A stretch of DNA of 64,000 bases from Lysobacter firmicutimachus (lineage in GTDB: Bacteria; Pseudomonadota; Gammaproteobacteria; Xanthomonadales; Xanthomonadaceae), in NCBI RefSeq assembly GCF_037027445.1, contig NZ_JBANDL010000002.1:3906001-3970000 (forward strand). Reading direction: 5' to 3'. This document shows, one piece after another, positions 8,695-17,681 of the stretch (position 1 is its first letter; each line of letters starts with the position of its first letter). Both the position numbers and the translations under genes were made by a program. Under the pieces are notes generated by a model. The model made no database searches and was not told where the DNA came from. It saw nothing but the letters and a program-made list of their open reading frames with translations.

Positions 8695-9273
8695 TCACTC
8701 GCCGTCGAGGCCCTCGTTGTAGCACTGCACCTGGCGCGGATCGAGATCGACGAAACGGCCGCTGACGCGGTCCAGGCGCACCGCCCAACGCACCGCGGCG
8801 AAGGTCTCGCGCGCCTGCGCGTCCTCGACGGCGGTATCGACGATGGCGATCACGCCGGCGTCGGCGGCGCCATCGACGGTGCAGGTCGAAATCGACACCC
8901 GCTCGCCGCGCAACAGCTTCGGGTAGGGCACCACGTCGGTGATCTTCCAGCGCGCCTCGTTGCCGTTGTGGCCGGCCAGTTCGGCGGCGTAGAGGCGCAC
9001 CGAGCGGTCGTCGGCGTCGTCGATGGTGCCGATGCTGCGTGCGCAGATCTGCTCGGCGTTGCTGCCGGAGCCGACGCAACCGCCGGTGTTGGAACGGAAG
9101 CCCTCCGGGAACGGCGGCACCACCCGGCCGATCCAGCCCGCCCAGCCGGTCGGGTGGGTCGGCTCGACGCCGCGCGCCGGCGACGGCTTTTGCGGGTCGT
9201 GCGGCGCGGCGCCGACGGCGCCGGCCGCCAGACTCAGCAGCGCGGCGACCGCGATGGCGCGCACTGCGTTCAT
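8695..9273 (-). CDS. Exported protein of unknown function
   Basis: A 192-residue protein with a clear Sec signal peptide (hydrophobic residues 5-21, cleavage near GAA). The mature part has four or five Cys (GGCVGSG, EQICARSIG, ISTCTVDG, VQCYNEG), which suggests disulfide bonds in the periplasm. I do not recognise the family. The ATG at 9273 overlaps the stop of the NfeD gene (ATGA), so translation is probably coupled and the protein belongs to the SPFH-NfeD transcript. A longer in-frame start exists upstream but would run through the NfeD gene and give no signal peptide. Confidence 0.75.
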   Translation of the reverse strand: MNAVRAIAVAALLSLAAGAVGAAPHDPQKPSPARGVEPTHPTGWAGWIGRVVPPFPEGFRSNTGGCVGSGSNAEQICARSIGTIDDADDRSVRLYAAELAGHNGNEARWKITDVVPYPKLLRGERVSISTCTVDGAADAGVIAIVDTAVEDAQARETFAAVRWAVRLDRVSGRFVDLDPRQVQCYNEGLDGE

Positions 9274-9716
9274 TCGCGGTCCGCCGCCTCGACCTGCAGG
9301 GTCATGCCGTCGGTGCCGATTACCCGCACCGGCGTGCCGGCAGCGAGGTCGGGGCCGCTGACGTCCCAGAATGCATCGGCGATCTGCACCCGGCCCACGC
9401 CCTGCACGATCGCCCGCTCCAGCGGCACCACCCGCCCGACCAACTGTTCGGCGCGGCGGTTCAACAGCGGCTGGTCGCTGGCGCGCTCGCGGCCGCGGAA
9501 CCAGGTCCGGTAGACCTGGATCGAGACGAAACTGAGCACCACGAACGCGGCCACCTGGGCCAGCACGGTCAATCCCGGAAACAGCAGCACCAGGCCGAAC
9601 ACCGCGGCCGCGGCGAGGCCGAGCCAGAGCATGAACGCACCGGGCGCCAGCGCTTCGGCCGCGAACAGCAGCAGCGCGATCGCGGCCCAGGCGATGGTCT
9701 GCCAACTCCAGGCCAT
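9270..9716 (-). CDS. NfeD-family membrane protein
   Basis: A 148-residue protein with two or three N-terminal membrane segments (about residues 7-27, 30-50 and 53-68) and a C-terminal OB-fold-like domain (LVGRVVPLERAIVQGVGRVQ). This is the short NfeD form that is almost always encoded next to an SPFH/stomatin protein, as it is here with a 1-base gap. The pair is thought to act in membrane microdomain organisation or quality control. The stop overlaps the start of the next gene. Recognition is strong; the precise role is unproven. Confidence 0.88.
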   Translation of the reverse strand: MAWSWQTIAWAAIALLLFAAEALAPGAFMLWLGLAAAAVFGLVLLFPGLTVLAQVAAFVVLSFVSIQVYRTWFRGRERASDQPLLNRRAEQLVGRVVPLERAIVQGVGRVQIADAFWDVSGPDLAAGTPVRVIGTDGMTLQVEAADRE

Positions 9717-9717
9717 C

Positions 9718-10674
9718 TCAGCCTCCCGAACGCGGCGGCACGCCGGGGCCGCGCGTCTGCGCCTGCCGGTCCAGCGCGTCCTTGGCCAATTCGGCGATGC
9801 CGGCCAGCGAGCCGATCACCCCGGCCGACTCCATCGGCATCATCACGAACTTCTGATTCGGCGCCTCGGCCAGCGACTTGAAGGCCTCGATGTATTTCTG
9901 CGCGACGAAATAATTGATCGCCTGCACGTTGCCGCGCGAGATCGCGTCCGAGACCAGCTGGGTCGCCTTGGCCTCGGCCTCGGCCAAGCGCTCGCGCGCC
10001 TCGGCCTCGCGGTAGGCGGCCTCGCGCTTGCCCTCGGCGGCCAGGATCGCGGCCTGCTTGTCGCCCTCGGCGCGCAGGATCTCGGATTGGCGGTGGCCTT
10101 CGGCTTCGAGGATGTTGGCGCGCTTCTCGCGCTCGGCCTTCATCTGCCGCGCCATCGAATCGACCAGGTCGCGCGGCGGCTGGATGTCCTTGAGCTCGAT
10201 GCGGTTGACCTTCAGCCCCCAGGGGTGGGTCGCCGCGTCGACCGCGTTGAGCACCTTGGTGTTGATCTCGTCGCGCTTGGACAGCGACTCGTCCAGGTCC
10301 ATCGAACCGATCGCGGTGCGGATGTTGGTCATCACCAGGTTGAGGATCGCGATCTCCAGCTGGGCGACCTCGTAGGCCGCCTTGGCCGCGTCCTGGACCT
10401 GGAAGAACACGATGCCGTCGACCTTGACCACCGCGTTGTCCTTGGTGATCACGTCCTGGCTCGGCACTTCCAGAACCTGCTCCATCATGTTGATCTTGCG
10501 GCCGACGCCGTAGATCACCGGGACCAGGAAGTGCAGCCCGGGGTCCATGGTGTGGGTGTAGCGGCCGAAGCGTTCGACCGTCCATTGGTAGCCCTGCGGG
10601 ACCATGCGCACGGTCTTGAACAGCAGCACCACCCCGGCGAACACCAGCACCATGGCCAGCAGCGTCGTACCCAT
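9718..10674 (-). CDS. SPFH/Band 7 stomatin-like membrane protein (QmcA type)
   Basis: A 318-residue protein with one N-terminal membrane anchor and an SPFH domain (FKTVRMVPQGYQWTVERFGR near residues 19-38, MEQVLEVPSQDVITKDNAVV near 74-93). A long Glu/Ala/Arg-rich coiled coil follows (about 195-255). Length and order match QmcA/YbbK and related paraslipins. These form oligomeric rings on the inner membrane and work with NfeD partners. It heads a three-gene group with the NfeD protein and an exported protein. A very strong ribosome site (GGGAGGAGGGG) precedes the ATG, and TATACT at 10705-10710 is a good -10 candidate. Confidence 0.93.
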   Translation of the reverse strand: MGTTLLAMVLVFAGVVLLFKTVRMVPQGYQWTVERFGRYTHTMDPGLHFLVPVIYGVGRKINMMEQVLEVPSQDVITKDNAVVKVDGIVFFQVQDAAKAAYEVAQLEIAILNLVMTNIRTAIGSMDLDESLSKRDEINTKVLNAVDAATHPWGLKVNRIELKDIQPPRDLVDSMARQMKAEREKRANILEAEGHRQSEILRAEGDKQAAILAAEGKREAAYREAEARERLAEAEAKATQLVSDAISRGNVQAINYFVAQKYIEAFKSLAEAPNQKFVMMPMESAGVIGSLAGIAELAKDALDRQAQTRGPGVPPRSGG

Positions 10675-10704
10675 GGATCCCCTCCTCCCTAGTCCGATGC
10701 GCTC

Positions 10705-10710
10705 AGTATA
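10705..10710 (-). promoter_or_regulatory. Likely -10 element of the SPFH-NfeD operon
   Basis: TATACT on the minus strand, about 30 bases before the SPFH start. The -35 region is poor (GGGTCG at 17-base spacing). Confidence 0.45.
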
Positions 10711-10763
10711 GGCCCGACGACCGGCTGCGACCCTTCACGCCCCTGCCGCATCCTTGTCCTGGA

Positions 10764-11408
10764 ATGCCGCCCGAATCCCAGCCCACGCCGCTGTCCCCGC
10801 CCGAGCCGACGCGCCCGCTGTCGAGCTTCGCGATCGACGTCCCGGAGACGTTGCTGGCCCGTGCCCGCGCCGGCGAAGGCTCCGCCTTCGAGCAGATCTA
10901 CCGCTGGTTCGAACGGCCGGTGTTCACCCTAGCGATGCGGATCGCCGGCGACCGCGAGGAGGCCACCGAAGTGCTGCAGGAGACGATGCTCAAAGTGCTC
11001 ACGCGGATCGGCGACTTCCGCGGCCACCGCGACGGCAGCGGCACGCCGTTCTGGGGCTGGCTGCGCCAGATCGCGGTCAACGAGGCGCTGATGCGGCTGC
11101 GCAGCCAACGCCGCCACGAGCACTCGGTCGAAGCCGAGGACGAACACCTCGCCGACGACCGCAGTCCGCCGCCGCCCGCGGCGGCCGACGCCGCCGCCCT
11201 CGGCCGCGCGCTGGCGCAACTGCCGCCGGCGACCCGCAGCGTGCTGTGGCTGTACCACGCCGAGGGCTATACCCACGAGGAGATCGCGGCGCTGATGGAG
11301 CGCACGCCGAGCTTCTCCAAATCGCAACTGGCGCGCGGCGGACGCCGCCTGCGCCAGTTGCTGGAACCGGACATGCAACGCAACGCCCTGGAGCAGGCCC
11401 ATGCCTGA
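10764..11408 (+). CDS. ECF-type RNA polymerase sigma factor
   Basis: A 214-residue sigma-70 family factor of the ECF group. Region 2 runs from LARARAGEGSAFEQIYRWF to FWGWLRQIAVNEALMRLRSQ, and region 4 (LPPATRSVLWLYHAEGYTHEEIAALM) holds the helix-turn-helix for the -35 box. An acidic, Pro-rich linker separates them. The 8-base overlap with the next gene, a one-helix membrane protein, is the arrangement expected for a sigma/anti-sigma pair. The signal is unknown. Region 4 diverges at its end (RTPSFSKSQLARGGRRLRQL), which is common in Xanthomonadaceae members of this group. Confidence 0.92.
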   Translation: MPPESQPTPLSPPEPTRPLSSFAIDVPETLLARARAGEGSAFEQIYRWFERPVFTLAMRIAGDREEATEVLQETMLKVLTRIGDFRGHRDGSGTPFWGWLRQIAVNEALMRLRSQRRHEHSVEAEDEHLADDRSPPPPAAADAAALGRALAQLPPATRSVLWLYHAEGYTHEEIAALMERTPSFSKSQLARGGRRLRQLLEPDMQRNALEQAHA

Positions 11409-12321
11409 CCATTCCCTTTCTCCGCCGCAGGACTGGTCCGACGCCTTCGCGCGGCTCGGTCCGGAAGCCCCACCGACCGACGGCTGGGCGCGCCTCTCGG
11501 CACAGTTGCAGGCGCACGCCGCCGTCTCCGAACCGATCGCTGCGGCGCCGGCGCTGCGACGCCGCGCCGGCCCGGCCCGCCGCTGGGCCTGGGCCGCCGC
11601 CGTGGCCGCGGCGTTGCCCTTGGCGGCGCTGTGGTGGATTCAAGGCGAACGCCACGCGCCGACGGCGCCTATCGTCGCGCCGGTCGCCGCGACCGCAGCG
11701 CCCACGGCGGGAACGCCCGCGGCCACGCAGTCGACGCCCCCTGCGGCCGGCACGGCGCACGACGCCGGACGCATCGCGACGGCCGAAGCGGCGGCCGCGG
11801 ACCGGCCCAGCGCCCCCGCCATCGCGGCCGCACCCGCGGCCACCGCGAGAGCCGCACTGTCGGCCGATCGGCAACCGCGCCCGCCGCAGCGCGTCGCGAG
11901 CGCGCCGGCGCGCGAGCGCCGCCCGGCCGTGCGCTCCGCGGCCGCCGCCGTCGCGCCGACCGTCGTCGCCAAGGGCCCGGACACGGCCGCCGATGTCGCC
12001 AGCGTCGCGGCCGCCGATACCCCCGCCGCCGCACTGGCGCGCCTGCAAGGCGAATCGGCGCAACTCGAATCCCTGGTCGCCCTCGCCCGCGACGATCGCG
12101 TCGGCAGCGGCGCGGCGACGGTGATGAGCGCCGAACTCGACCGCGGCATCGCCGCGATCGACGAGGCCCTGTCCGGCACCGGCCTGGCCGAAGCCGAACG
12201 CGTGGCGCTGTGGCAACGACGCGTCGATGCCTTGCGCGCCCTGGCCGGCGTCGAGGGCTCGCAGCGCTGGTACGCCGCTCGCGGCGAGCGCTACGAAGAC
12301 GCGTTGGTCCGGGTCGATTGA
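11401..12321 (+). CDS. One-helix membrane protein, probable anti-sigma partner
   Basis: A 306-residue protein with a cytoplasmic N-terminus of about 60 residues, one membrane helix (about residues 62-80, WAWAAAVAAALPLAALWW) and a low-complexity Ala/Pro/Thr-rich periplasmic linker. A helical C-terminal domain follows (about 195-306). The topology and the 8-base overlap with the ECF sigma gene suggest an anti-sigma factor. No zinc-binding HxxxCxxC motif is present, so it is not a ZAS-type anti-sigma and the assignment rests on context. Confidence 0.75.
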   Translation: MPDHSLSPPQDWSDAFARLGPEAPPTDGWARLSAQLQAHAAVSEPIAAAPALRRRAGPARRWAWAAAVAAALPLAALWWIQGERHAPTAPIVAPVAATAAPTAGTPAATQSTPPAAGTAHDAGRIATAEAAAADRPSAPAIAAAPAATARAALSADRQPRPPQRVASAPARERRPAVRSAAAAVAPTVVAKGPDTAADVASVAAADTPAAALARLQGESAQLESLVALARDDRVGSGAATVMSAELDRGIAAIDEALSGTGLAEAERVALWQRRVDALRALAGVEGSQRWYAARGERYEDALVRVD

Positions 12322-12344
12322 GCCCGCCCCGCATGCGCCGCCGG

Positions 12345-12425
12345 ACCGCTCCAGATCGCCCGCTGCCGACCGCCCGCTCCAGACCTTCCATTCCAGATCT
12401 TCCGCTCCAGATCGATCGCTCCTCC
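12345..12425. repeat. Short imperfect repeats between the anti-sigma-like and PDZ genes
   Basis: Four or five imperfect copies of GCTCCAGATC, each followed by a pyrimidine-rich spacer, lie in the 164-base gap. They could arise by slippage. A role is not known. Confidence 0.5.
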
Positions 12426-12485
12426 TTCGACCGCCGTCCGCCCATCCAGCCCCACCGACCATCCAGCATCACCGCGGAGACCGCC

Positions 12486-13691
12486 ATGCAACGCCCGATC
12501 CTGATCCCCCTGTTGCTCGCCGCCGCCGTCGCCGGCGCGTTGGCCAGCGTCGCCGCGGCCAGCTCCGCGGCCGAGCCGGCCGCCGCACCGCAAACGCAGC
12601 GCAAGACCATCGTCATTGCCCACCCGGACGGCCACCCGGCGCCGATCGCGCAACGGATCAAGCGGCCGTTGCTGGGGGTGATCATCGACGCCGACGACGC
12701 GGCCGGCGTGCGCGTGCTCGCGGTCACCCCCGACGGCGCAGCGGCCAAGGCCGGCCTGCGCAGCGGCGATCGCCTGCTGGCGATCGACGGCAGCGCGATC
12801 GACGGCGCCGACGAGGACGCGCGCCTGGCCAAGGCCCGCACCCTGCTCGGCAAGCTGCAGACCGAGCGCCCCGCCCAGCTGCGCTATCACCGCGACGGCC
12901 GCGACGCCACGCTCGCGGTCGTCCCGCAACTCGGCAACCGGATGGTGGTGCTCGACCGCATCGACGGCGCCGAACCCGGCCTGCGCCGGGAAGTGCGCAT
13001 CCACCGCATCGGCGACGGCGAGGCCTTCGAATTCGACGGCGCCGACTTCGATTTCGACGCCGCGATCGCACCGGCCGTCGCCGCCGCGGTCGCGCCGCAG
13101 GTGCGCAGCGAAGTGATCCGGGTGAGCCGCAAAGACCTGTGCAAGGGCGGCGACTGCAAGTGGCCGGCGATCAGCGAGGCGCTGCGCTGGAACGGCCTCA
13201 ACCTCGCCTCGGTCGACGCCAAGCTCGGCCGCTACTTCGGCGCTCAGCACGGCGTGCTGGTGCTCAGCACCGGGCCGGAACTGGCCGGCCTGGAAGCCGG
13301 CGACGTGATCCAGAGCATCGACGGCCGTCGGGTCGACACCCCGCGGCAGGCGATGGAAGCGCTGCGCGGCAAAGCCGAAGGCAGCCAGGTCGCGGTCGAC
13401 TATCTGCGCGACCGCCGCAACGCCCAGGCCAAGCTCAAGGTACCGAAGGCGATCAGCTGGACGCCGCCGCGTCCGCCCGCACCGCCCTCGCCGCCCGCAC
13501 CGCCGTCCGCTCCGGACCTGCCGCCTCCGCCGGCACCGCCCGCGCCGCCATCCGCGTCCGACCTGCCGACGCCGCCCACACCGCCCACACCGCCGCCGAA
13601 GCGCAGCGCTCTGGCACGGCCGCCGGCCGTGGCCTTCGCGCCACCGGCGCCGCCGACCTGGACCGGCAACGCGCAGGTCGCGGTGTATTGA
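12486..13691 (+). CDS. Exported protein with two PDZ domains and a Pro-rich tail
   Basis: A 401-residue protein with a signal peptide (residues 1-27). The first PDZ domain spans about 55-145 (LLGVIIDADDAAGVRVLAV, then AAAKAGLRSGDRLLAIDG). The second spans about 235-320 (YFGAQHGVLVLSTGPELAGL, then GLEAGDVIQSIDGRRV). The last 75 residues are a Pro/Ala/Ser-rich tail. No protease domain is present, so it is not a DegP-type enzyme. It probably binds C-termini of envelope proteins as part of the stress response run by the ECF sigma factor two genes upstream. The chosen ATG gives a clean signal peptide. Confidence 0.85.
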   Translation: MQRPILIPLLLAAAVAGALASVAAASSAAEPAAAPQTQRKTIVIAHPDGHPAPIAQRIKRPLLGVIIDADDAAGVRVLAVTPDGAAAKAGLRSGDRLLAIDGSAIDGADEDARLAKARTLLGKLQTERPAQLRYHRDGRDATLAVVPQLGNRMVVLDRIDGAEPGLRREVRIHRIGDGEAFEFDGADFDFDAAIAPAVAAAVAPQVRSEVIRVSRKDLCKGGDCKWPAISEALRWNGLNLASVDAKLGRYFGAQHGVLVLSTGPELAGLEAGDVIQSIDGRRVDTPRQAMEALRGKAEGSQVAVDYLRDRRNAQAKLKVPKAISWTPPRPPAPPSPPAPPSAPDLPPPPAPPAPPSASDLPTPPTPPTPPPKRSALARPPAVAFAPPAPPTWTGNAQVAVY

Positions 13692-13797
13692 AGCGCGCCG
13701 TTCGCGGCGCGCATACGATCGAGGCCCGAGCTCGCGCTGCGGCCTCGTGCATTGCGCCGTTCCCCGTTCGGCCGGCGCCGCGAACGCGTCCCTCGCC

Positions 13798-14736
13798 TCA
13801 CTCGACTGGCGCGCGCTCGACCCATTTGGCGAACACCGCATCGATCCGGCCCTCGTCGACTGGCTTGCCCTGCTCGCGCTGTCCGGCCTGTTCGAACAGG
13901 GGAACGATCATCGCCATGCCGTCGACCTGGGTCTTCAGGCGCACGCCCGGCGCCTGGCCGAGGTAGCGTTCCCAACGCTCGCGCACCTGCGCCCAATAGC
14001 CCTTGGTCGCATCCCAGTATGCATAGGCCGGCTTGAAGTCGACTTCGCCGGTCTTCTGGTAATCGTTGAAGCCGAACTCGCGGGCCAGCTCCTGCTGGCT
14101 GCCGTCGGGCTTGCGCAGCACCTTGGTGTTGAACTGCTCGTGGGTCCAGCCGTTCGGCGTCAGGGTATGGCGGTTGACCGCGACGATGGCGTTGTAGTCG
14201 CTGCGCTTGGTGTATTCGCGCCGCGGCAATGGCCGCCAGCTCGGGTCGCCGGTCCAGGTCGCGGTGCCGTTGGCGTAGTCCCAGCGGCCGGTGCCGCAGT
14301 AGCGCGGCGCATCGCTGACTTCGTACACGCACTGGGTCCAGGCGCCGCGATTGAGCTCGACCGGAATCGCACGCACCTGCCACGTCTGGTCGGCGCTGAA
14401 TTCGAAGCGCTGCGGGGCCTGGAACGTCCAGTCCTGGCGCCAGTGCTTGGTCACGTGTCCGCTCTTCTCGTCGACCAGGATGTGCTGCAGCACGATCTTG
14501 CCGGGGCGGTCCTCGACCACGATTACCGTCTCGTTGCCGCCGCTGCGCATCGCCGGCGCGCGCTCGTAGCCGGGCTTGAGCAGCACGGTTTCGTCGAAAG
14601 CGAAATCGACGATGTATTCGCCCTGCATCGCCAGGATCGAGGCGCGGTCGCGTTCGGGCGCGGTGGCGGCGACGGCGGCGAACGGGGTCATCAGGCAGAT
14701 CGCCAGCAGGCTGGCGCGGTGGGACGGTCGGGTCAT
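13798..14736 (-). CDS. DUF6607-family exported protein of the haem operon
   Basis: A 312-residue protein with a signal peptide (about residues 8-24, cleaved after AVA). The body reads like DUF6607: it is Trp/Tyr-rich, with HWRQDWTFQAPQRFEFSADQ, WTQCVYEVSDAPRYCGTGRW and a C-terminal KGYWAQVRERWERYL. In Xanthomonadaceae such genes sit with haem or haemoglobin TonB receptors, as here, but no biochemical role is known. It is the last gene of hemP - receptor - unknown - DUF6607 on the minus strand. The family name is from memory of its typical motifs and context and should be confirmed by a profile search. Confidence 0.75.
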   Translation of the reverse strand: MTRPSHRASLLAICLMTPFAAVAATAPERDRASILAMQGEYIVDFAFDETVLLKPGYERAPAMRSGGNETVIVVEDRPGKIVLQHILVDEKSGHVTKHWRQDWTFQAPQRFEFSADQTWQVRAIPVELNRGAWTQCVYEVSDAPRYCGTGRWDYANGTATWTGDPSWRPLPRREYTKRSDYNAIVAVNRHTLTPNGWTHEQFNTKVLRKPDGSQQELAREFGFNDYQKTGEVDFKPAYAYWDATKGYWAQVRERWERYLGQAPGVRLKTQVDGMAMIVPLFEQAGQREQGKPVDEGRIDAVFAKWVERAPVE

Positions 14737-14804
14737 GGCGAAAACTCGTGGTTCGTCGGAAGAAGCGGAGGGGATCGGGAAGGAAGCAACGGCGATCGCG
14801 CGGT

Positions 14805-15380
14805 TCAGGCCGATGCCGCGGCCGGATCGCGCGCGGCGCGGCGCGAAGCCAGGCAACAACAAGCGTCCGCCTGCGCACGCAGGCGCGCGCCTTCGGCCGC
14901 GGCGATGCGCTGCGCGTGCGCCAGGCCCAACGCCGACGGCTCGGCGCGGTCGGCCAGCAGGATGCAGTGGCCGGCATCGTCGGCCAGCACCTGCAGGCGC
15001 AGGATCTGTGCCTGCCAACGACCGCGCAGCCGGCGCAACCAGCGCCGGCGCAGGCGCGCCCAGGCGCCGCTGCGGGCTTCGCCGCCGCGGCAGGCGGGCA
15101 AGGCCGCGATGGCGTCGTCCCAGGCCAGGAAATCGCTGTCGGGCAACAGGTACAGGCACCAGCAGGCGCGCCCGCCGTCGTCGCGGAACAGCAGGGCCTC
15201 GCAGCGGTCCTCGCCGTCGCGGCGCAGCAGGCGCTCGGCGCGCCGGGCATGCAGCCAGCCGTCGAGCGCGTCGCGATGCCGTGGCGGATACGCGCACAAC
15301 ACCGTCGCGACCGCGGCCAGGCGTTCCGGCGCCGGCAAGGCAGCGGAATCGGCGCCGGCCGAACGCAACGGCGCGCGCAT
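14805..15380 (-). CDS. Unknown protein between haem receptor and DUF6607 gene
   Basis: A 191-residue protein, Arg/Ala/Leu-rich, with Trp-containing stretches (GRACWCLYLLPDSDFLAWDD) and a cluster of Cys near the C-terminus (ACCCLASRR). No signal peptide, membrane segment or familiar fold is apparent. It starts 3 bases after the receptor gene stop, so it is transcribed with it and may take part in haem handling inside the cell. I cannot name the family. Codon use is normal for the region, and the reading frame is the only one consistent with the operon spacing. Confidence 0.65.
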   Translation of the reverse strand: MRAPLRSAGADSAALPAPERLAAVATVLCAYPPRHRDALDGWLHARRAERLLRRDGEDRCEALLFRDDGGRACWCLYLLPDSDFLAWDDAIAALPACRGGEARSGAWARLRRRWLRRLRGRWQAQILRLQVLADDAGHCILLADRAEPSALGLAHAQRIAAAEGARLRAQADACCCLASRRAARDPAAASA

Positions 15381-15383
15381 GGC

Positions 15384-17681
15384 TTACCAGCTCACCGAGA
15401 GGCTGGCGCCGACATTGCGGCCGGGCGCGGTGTAGCGGTCGAGGACGGCGCTGGACGCGCTCAGGCCCGGCAGGTCGCCGGCCTCCCAGTACGTCTTGTC
15501 GGTCAGGTTGAACACGCCGACGTTGAAGCGCGCCCCCGGCGCGAAGTCCCAGCGCGCGAGCAGGTCGAGCGCGCCGTAGCCCGGCGCGGCGAAGCGGCCC
15601 GGCACCGGCAGATCGGTCTTGCGGCGGGCGAAACGCCCGGCCAGCTCGACGCCCCAGGCCTCGCGGTCATAGGCGACGCCCAGGCTCGCGGTCAGCGGCG
15701 CGATCGACTCCAGCGGCCGGTCCGCGGTCTTGTCCTCGCCCTTGCTGTACGCCGCCGCGCCGCGCAGCGACCAGCCGGCCAGCGCCTCGGACCAGGCGCC
15801 GAAGTCGATGCCGCCGCGCAGCTCGACGCCGCGGATCCGCGCCTTGGCCACGTTCTGCGATTGGAACACGATCAACGGCGTCTGCGGCGGCGCGCTGACC
15901 TGGCGGTTGGACTCGATGAAGTCCTGGTAGTCGTTGTAGTACGCCGACAGTTGGGCGTAGCCGACCGTATTGCTGAAGCGCAGGCCGACCTCGTAGCCGT
16001 CGCTGGTCTCCGGCTTGAGGTCCGGGTTCGGGATCGCGGTGTAGCCGAACTGCAGATTGGTGAAGCCCAGGTTGACGTCGCTGTAGGGCGGCGCGCGGAA
16101 GCCGCGCTGATAGCCGCCGTACAACGACCAATCCGCGGCGAAGTGCCAGACCGCGCCGAGCTTGGGCGAGACGCTGGTCTTGCTGAGGTCGCTGACTTGC
16201 ACCCCAGGGTTGTCGCCGTTCCAGATCGCGTCCTTCTGCGGCCGCAGCTCGTAGCGGTCCACCCGCACCGCCGGGACCAGCCGGAACGCGCCGTCGGCGA
16301 AGCGGATTTCGTCTTGTACGAACACGCCGGCGTTGCGGGTCTTGCTGACCGGGAAATCGCGCACCGGAAACACATCGGGCAGGATCGCGTTGCTGACCGC
16401 GCCGGTGGTCAGATTGACCGCACGGCCGTCGCGCTTCTGGCGGAACTCGGTGGCTTCGTATTCGAAGCCGTAGGTCAGGGTATGCTCGACCGCGCCGGTG
16501 GCGAAGTCCTTGTGCGCGGTGGCTTCGGCGCCGTAGACGCGCTGGTCGAAGTCGAATTCGCGCAGGCGCAGCGTCGGGCTCACTTCGCGGCCGCCGACCA
16601 CGCTGACCCGGTGTTCGCGGGTGCGTTGGTTGGTTTCGCTGTCCTGGCGGTAGACCTGCCAACGCAGCGAGTCGGTCAGCACACTGTCGAGCGCATCGAT
16701 CTCGTGCGCGAACGCGAGCCGTACCCGAGTCTGGCGGTCGTCGCCGGTCTGCGAGAGCACCCGCACCGCCGGCGCGCCCGGCATCGACAAGGCGGTGCCG
16801 CGCGCGCTGTAGACGTCGGTATCGGTCTGGTCCTCGCTGCCTTCCACGGTCAGGCGGAAACGCTGGTCGTCGCTGGGCGCGTAGACCAGCTTGGTCAGCA
16901 GGCTGCGACCGTCGTTGCTCTGCGGGTTGGGCCGGGTGCGGCGCGCGTCCAGCGAGGCGCGCTCGCCCTGGTTGTGGGTTTCCTCGCCCTGATGGTGGTT
17001 GAGCACCACCAAACCGGACCAGCGCTCGCCGCCGAACGCCGCGGTGGCGCCGCCGAACAGGCTTTCGTTCTTGCCCTGGTAACCGAGCTTGAGGCCGAAA
17101 TAGCTGCCGGCGCCGTCCTGCAGATAGTCCTGCGGGTCTTTGGTCACGAACGCGACCACGCCGCCGAGCGCATCGGAACCGTGCAGGGCGCTGCTCGGGC
17201 CGCGCACGATCTCGACGTCCTTGACCGTGTCGAGGTCGACGAAGTTGCGCCCGGCGCTGGAAAAACTGCCGATCGAGAAACCGTCGGAGACCGAGATGCC
17301 GTCGACCAGCACCCGCACCCGGTTGCCGCCGAGGCCGCGGATGCGGATGTCGCCGAGACCGAAGCGCTCGCGATTGGCGCCGACGTCGATCCCGGGCTCG
17401 TAGCGAAACAGGTCCTTGAGGTCGCGCACCAGTTCGCGGTCCATGCGCTCGCGGTCGATCGCGCCGACCGTCGCCGGCACGTCCTGCACGGCGCGTTCGG
17501 TGCGGGTCGCGCTGACCACCACGCGCTGCAGTTCGTTGACGTCGCCGGACGCATCGGGCGCGTCGGCGGCGTGGGCCAGCACCGGCAAGGCCAGGCTCAG
17601 GGCCAGGGCGAGCGCGCAGCGGGCGGGACGGGAGCGGGCGTGGGAGTTGGCGCAGACGAACGGGGTATGGACGCGGGACAT
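15384..17681 (-). CDS. TonB-dependent haem/haemoglobin receptor
   Basis: A 765-residue outer-membrane receptor. The signal peptide spans about residues 1-38. The plug domain follows (QRVVVSATRTERAVQDVPAT, then DIRIRGLGGNRVRVLVDGIS and GSDALGGVVAFVTKDP). The 22-strand barrel ends with SVSW, where a terminal aromatic residue is the usual barrel signal. The barrel holds RGFRAPPYSDV and NPDLKPETSDGYEVG, matching the FRAP and NPNL boxes of haem receptors. Together with hemP upstream and a Fur box this supports haem or haemoprotein uptake. An in-frame extension to 17981 has no signal peptide, so the ATG at 17681 is preferred. Confidence 0.92.
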   Translation of the reverse strand: MSRVHTPFVCANSHARSRPARCALALALSLALPVLAHAADAPDASGDVNELQRVVVSATRTERAVQDVPATVGAIDRERMDRELVRDLKDLFRYEPGIDVGANRERFGLGDIRIRGLGGNRVRVLVDGISVSDGFSIGSFSSAGRNFVDLDTVKDVEIVRGPSSALHGSDALGGVVAFVTKDPQDYLQDGAGSYFGLKLGYQGKNESLFGGATAAFGGERWSGLVVLNHHQGEETHNQGERASLDARRTRPNPQSNDGRSLLTKLVYAPSDDQRFRLTVEGSEDQTDTDVYSARGTALSMPGAPAVRVLSQTGDDRQTRVRLAFAHEIDALDSVLTDSLRWQVYRQDSETNQRTREHRVSVVGGREVSPTLRLREFDFDQRVYGAEATAHKDFATGAVEHTLTYGFEYEATEFRQKRDGRAVNLTTGAVSNAILPDVFPVRDFPVSKTRNAGVFVQDEIRFADGAFRLVPAVRVDRYELRPQKDAIWNGDNPGVQVSDLSKTSVSPKLGAVWHFAADWSLYGGYQRGFRAPPYSDVNLGFTNLQFGYTAIPNPDLKPETSDGYEVGLRFSNTVGYAQLSAYYNDYQDFIESNRQVSAPPQTPLIVFQSQNVAKARIRGVELRGGIDFGAWSEALAGWSLRGAAAYSKGEDKTADRPLESIAPLTASLGVAYDREAWGVELAGRFARRKTDLPVPGRFAAPGYGALDLLARWDFAPGARFNVGVFNLTDKTYWEAGDLPGLSASSAVLDRYTAPGRNVGASLSVSW

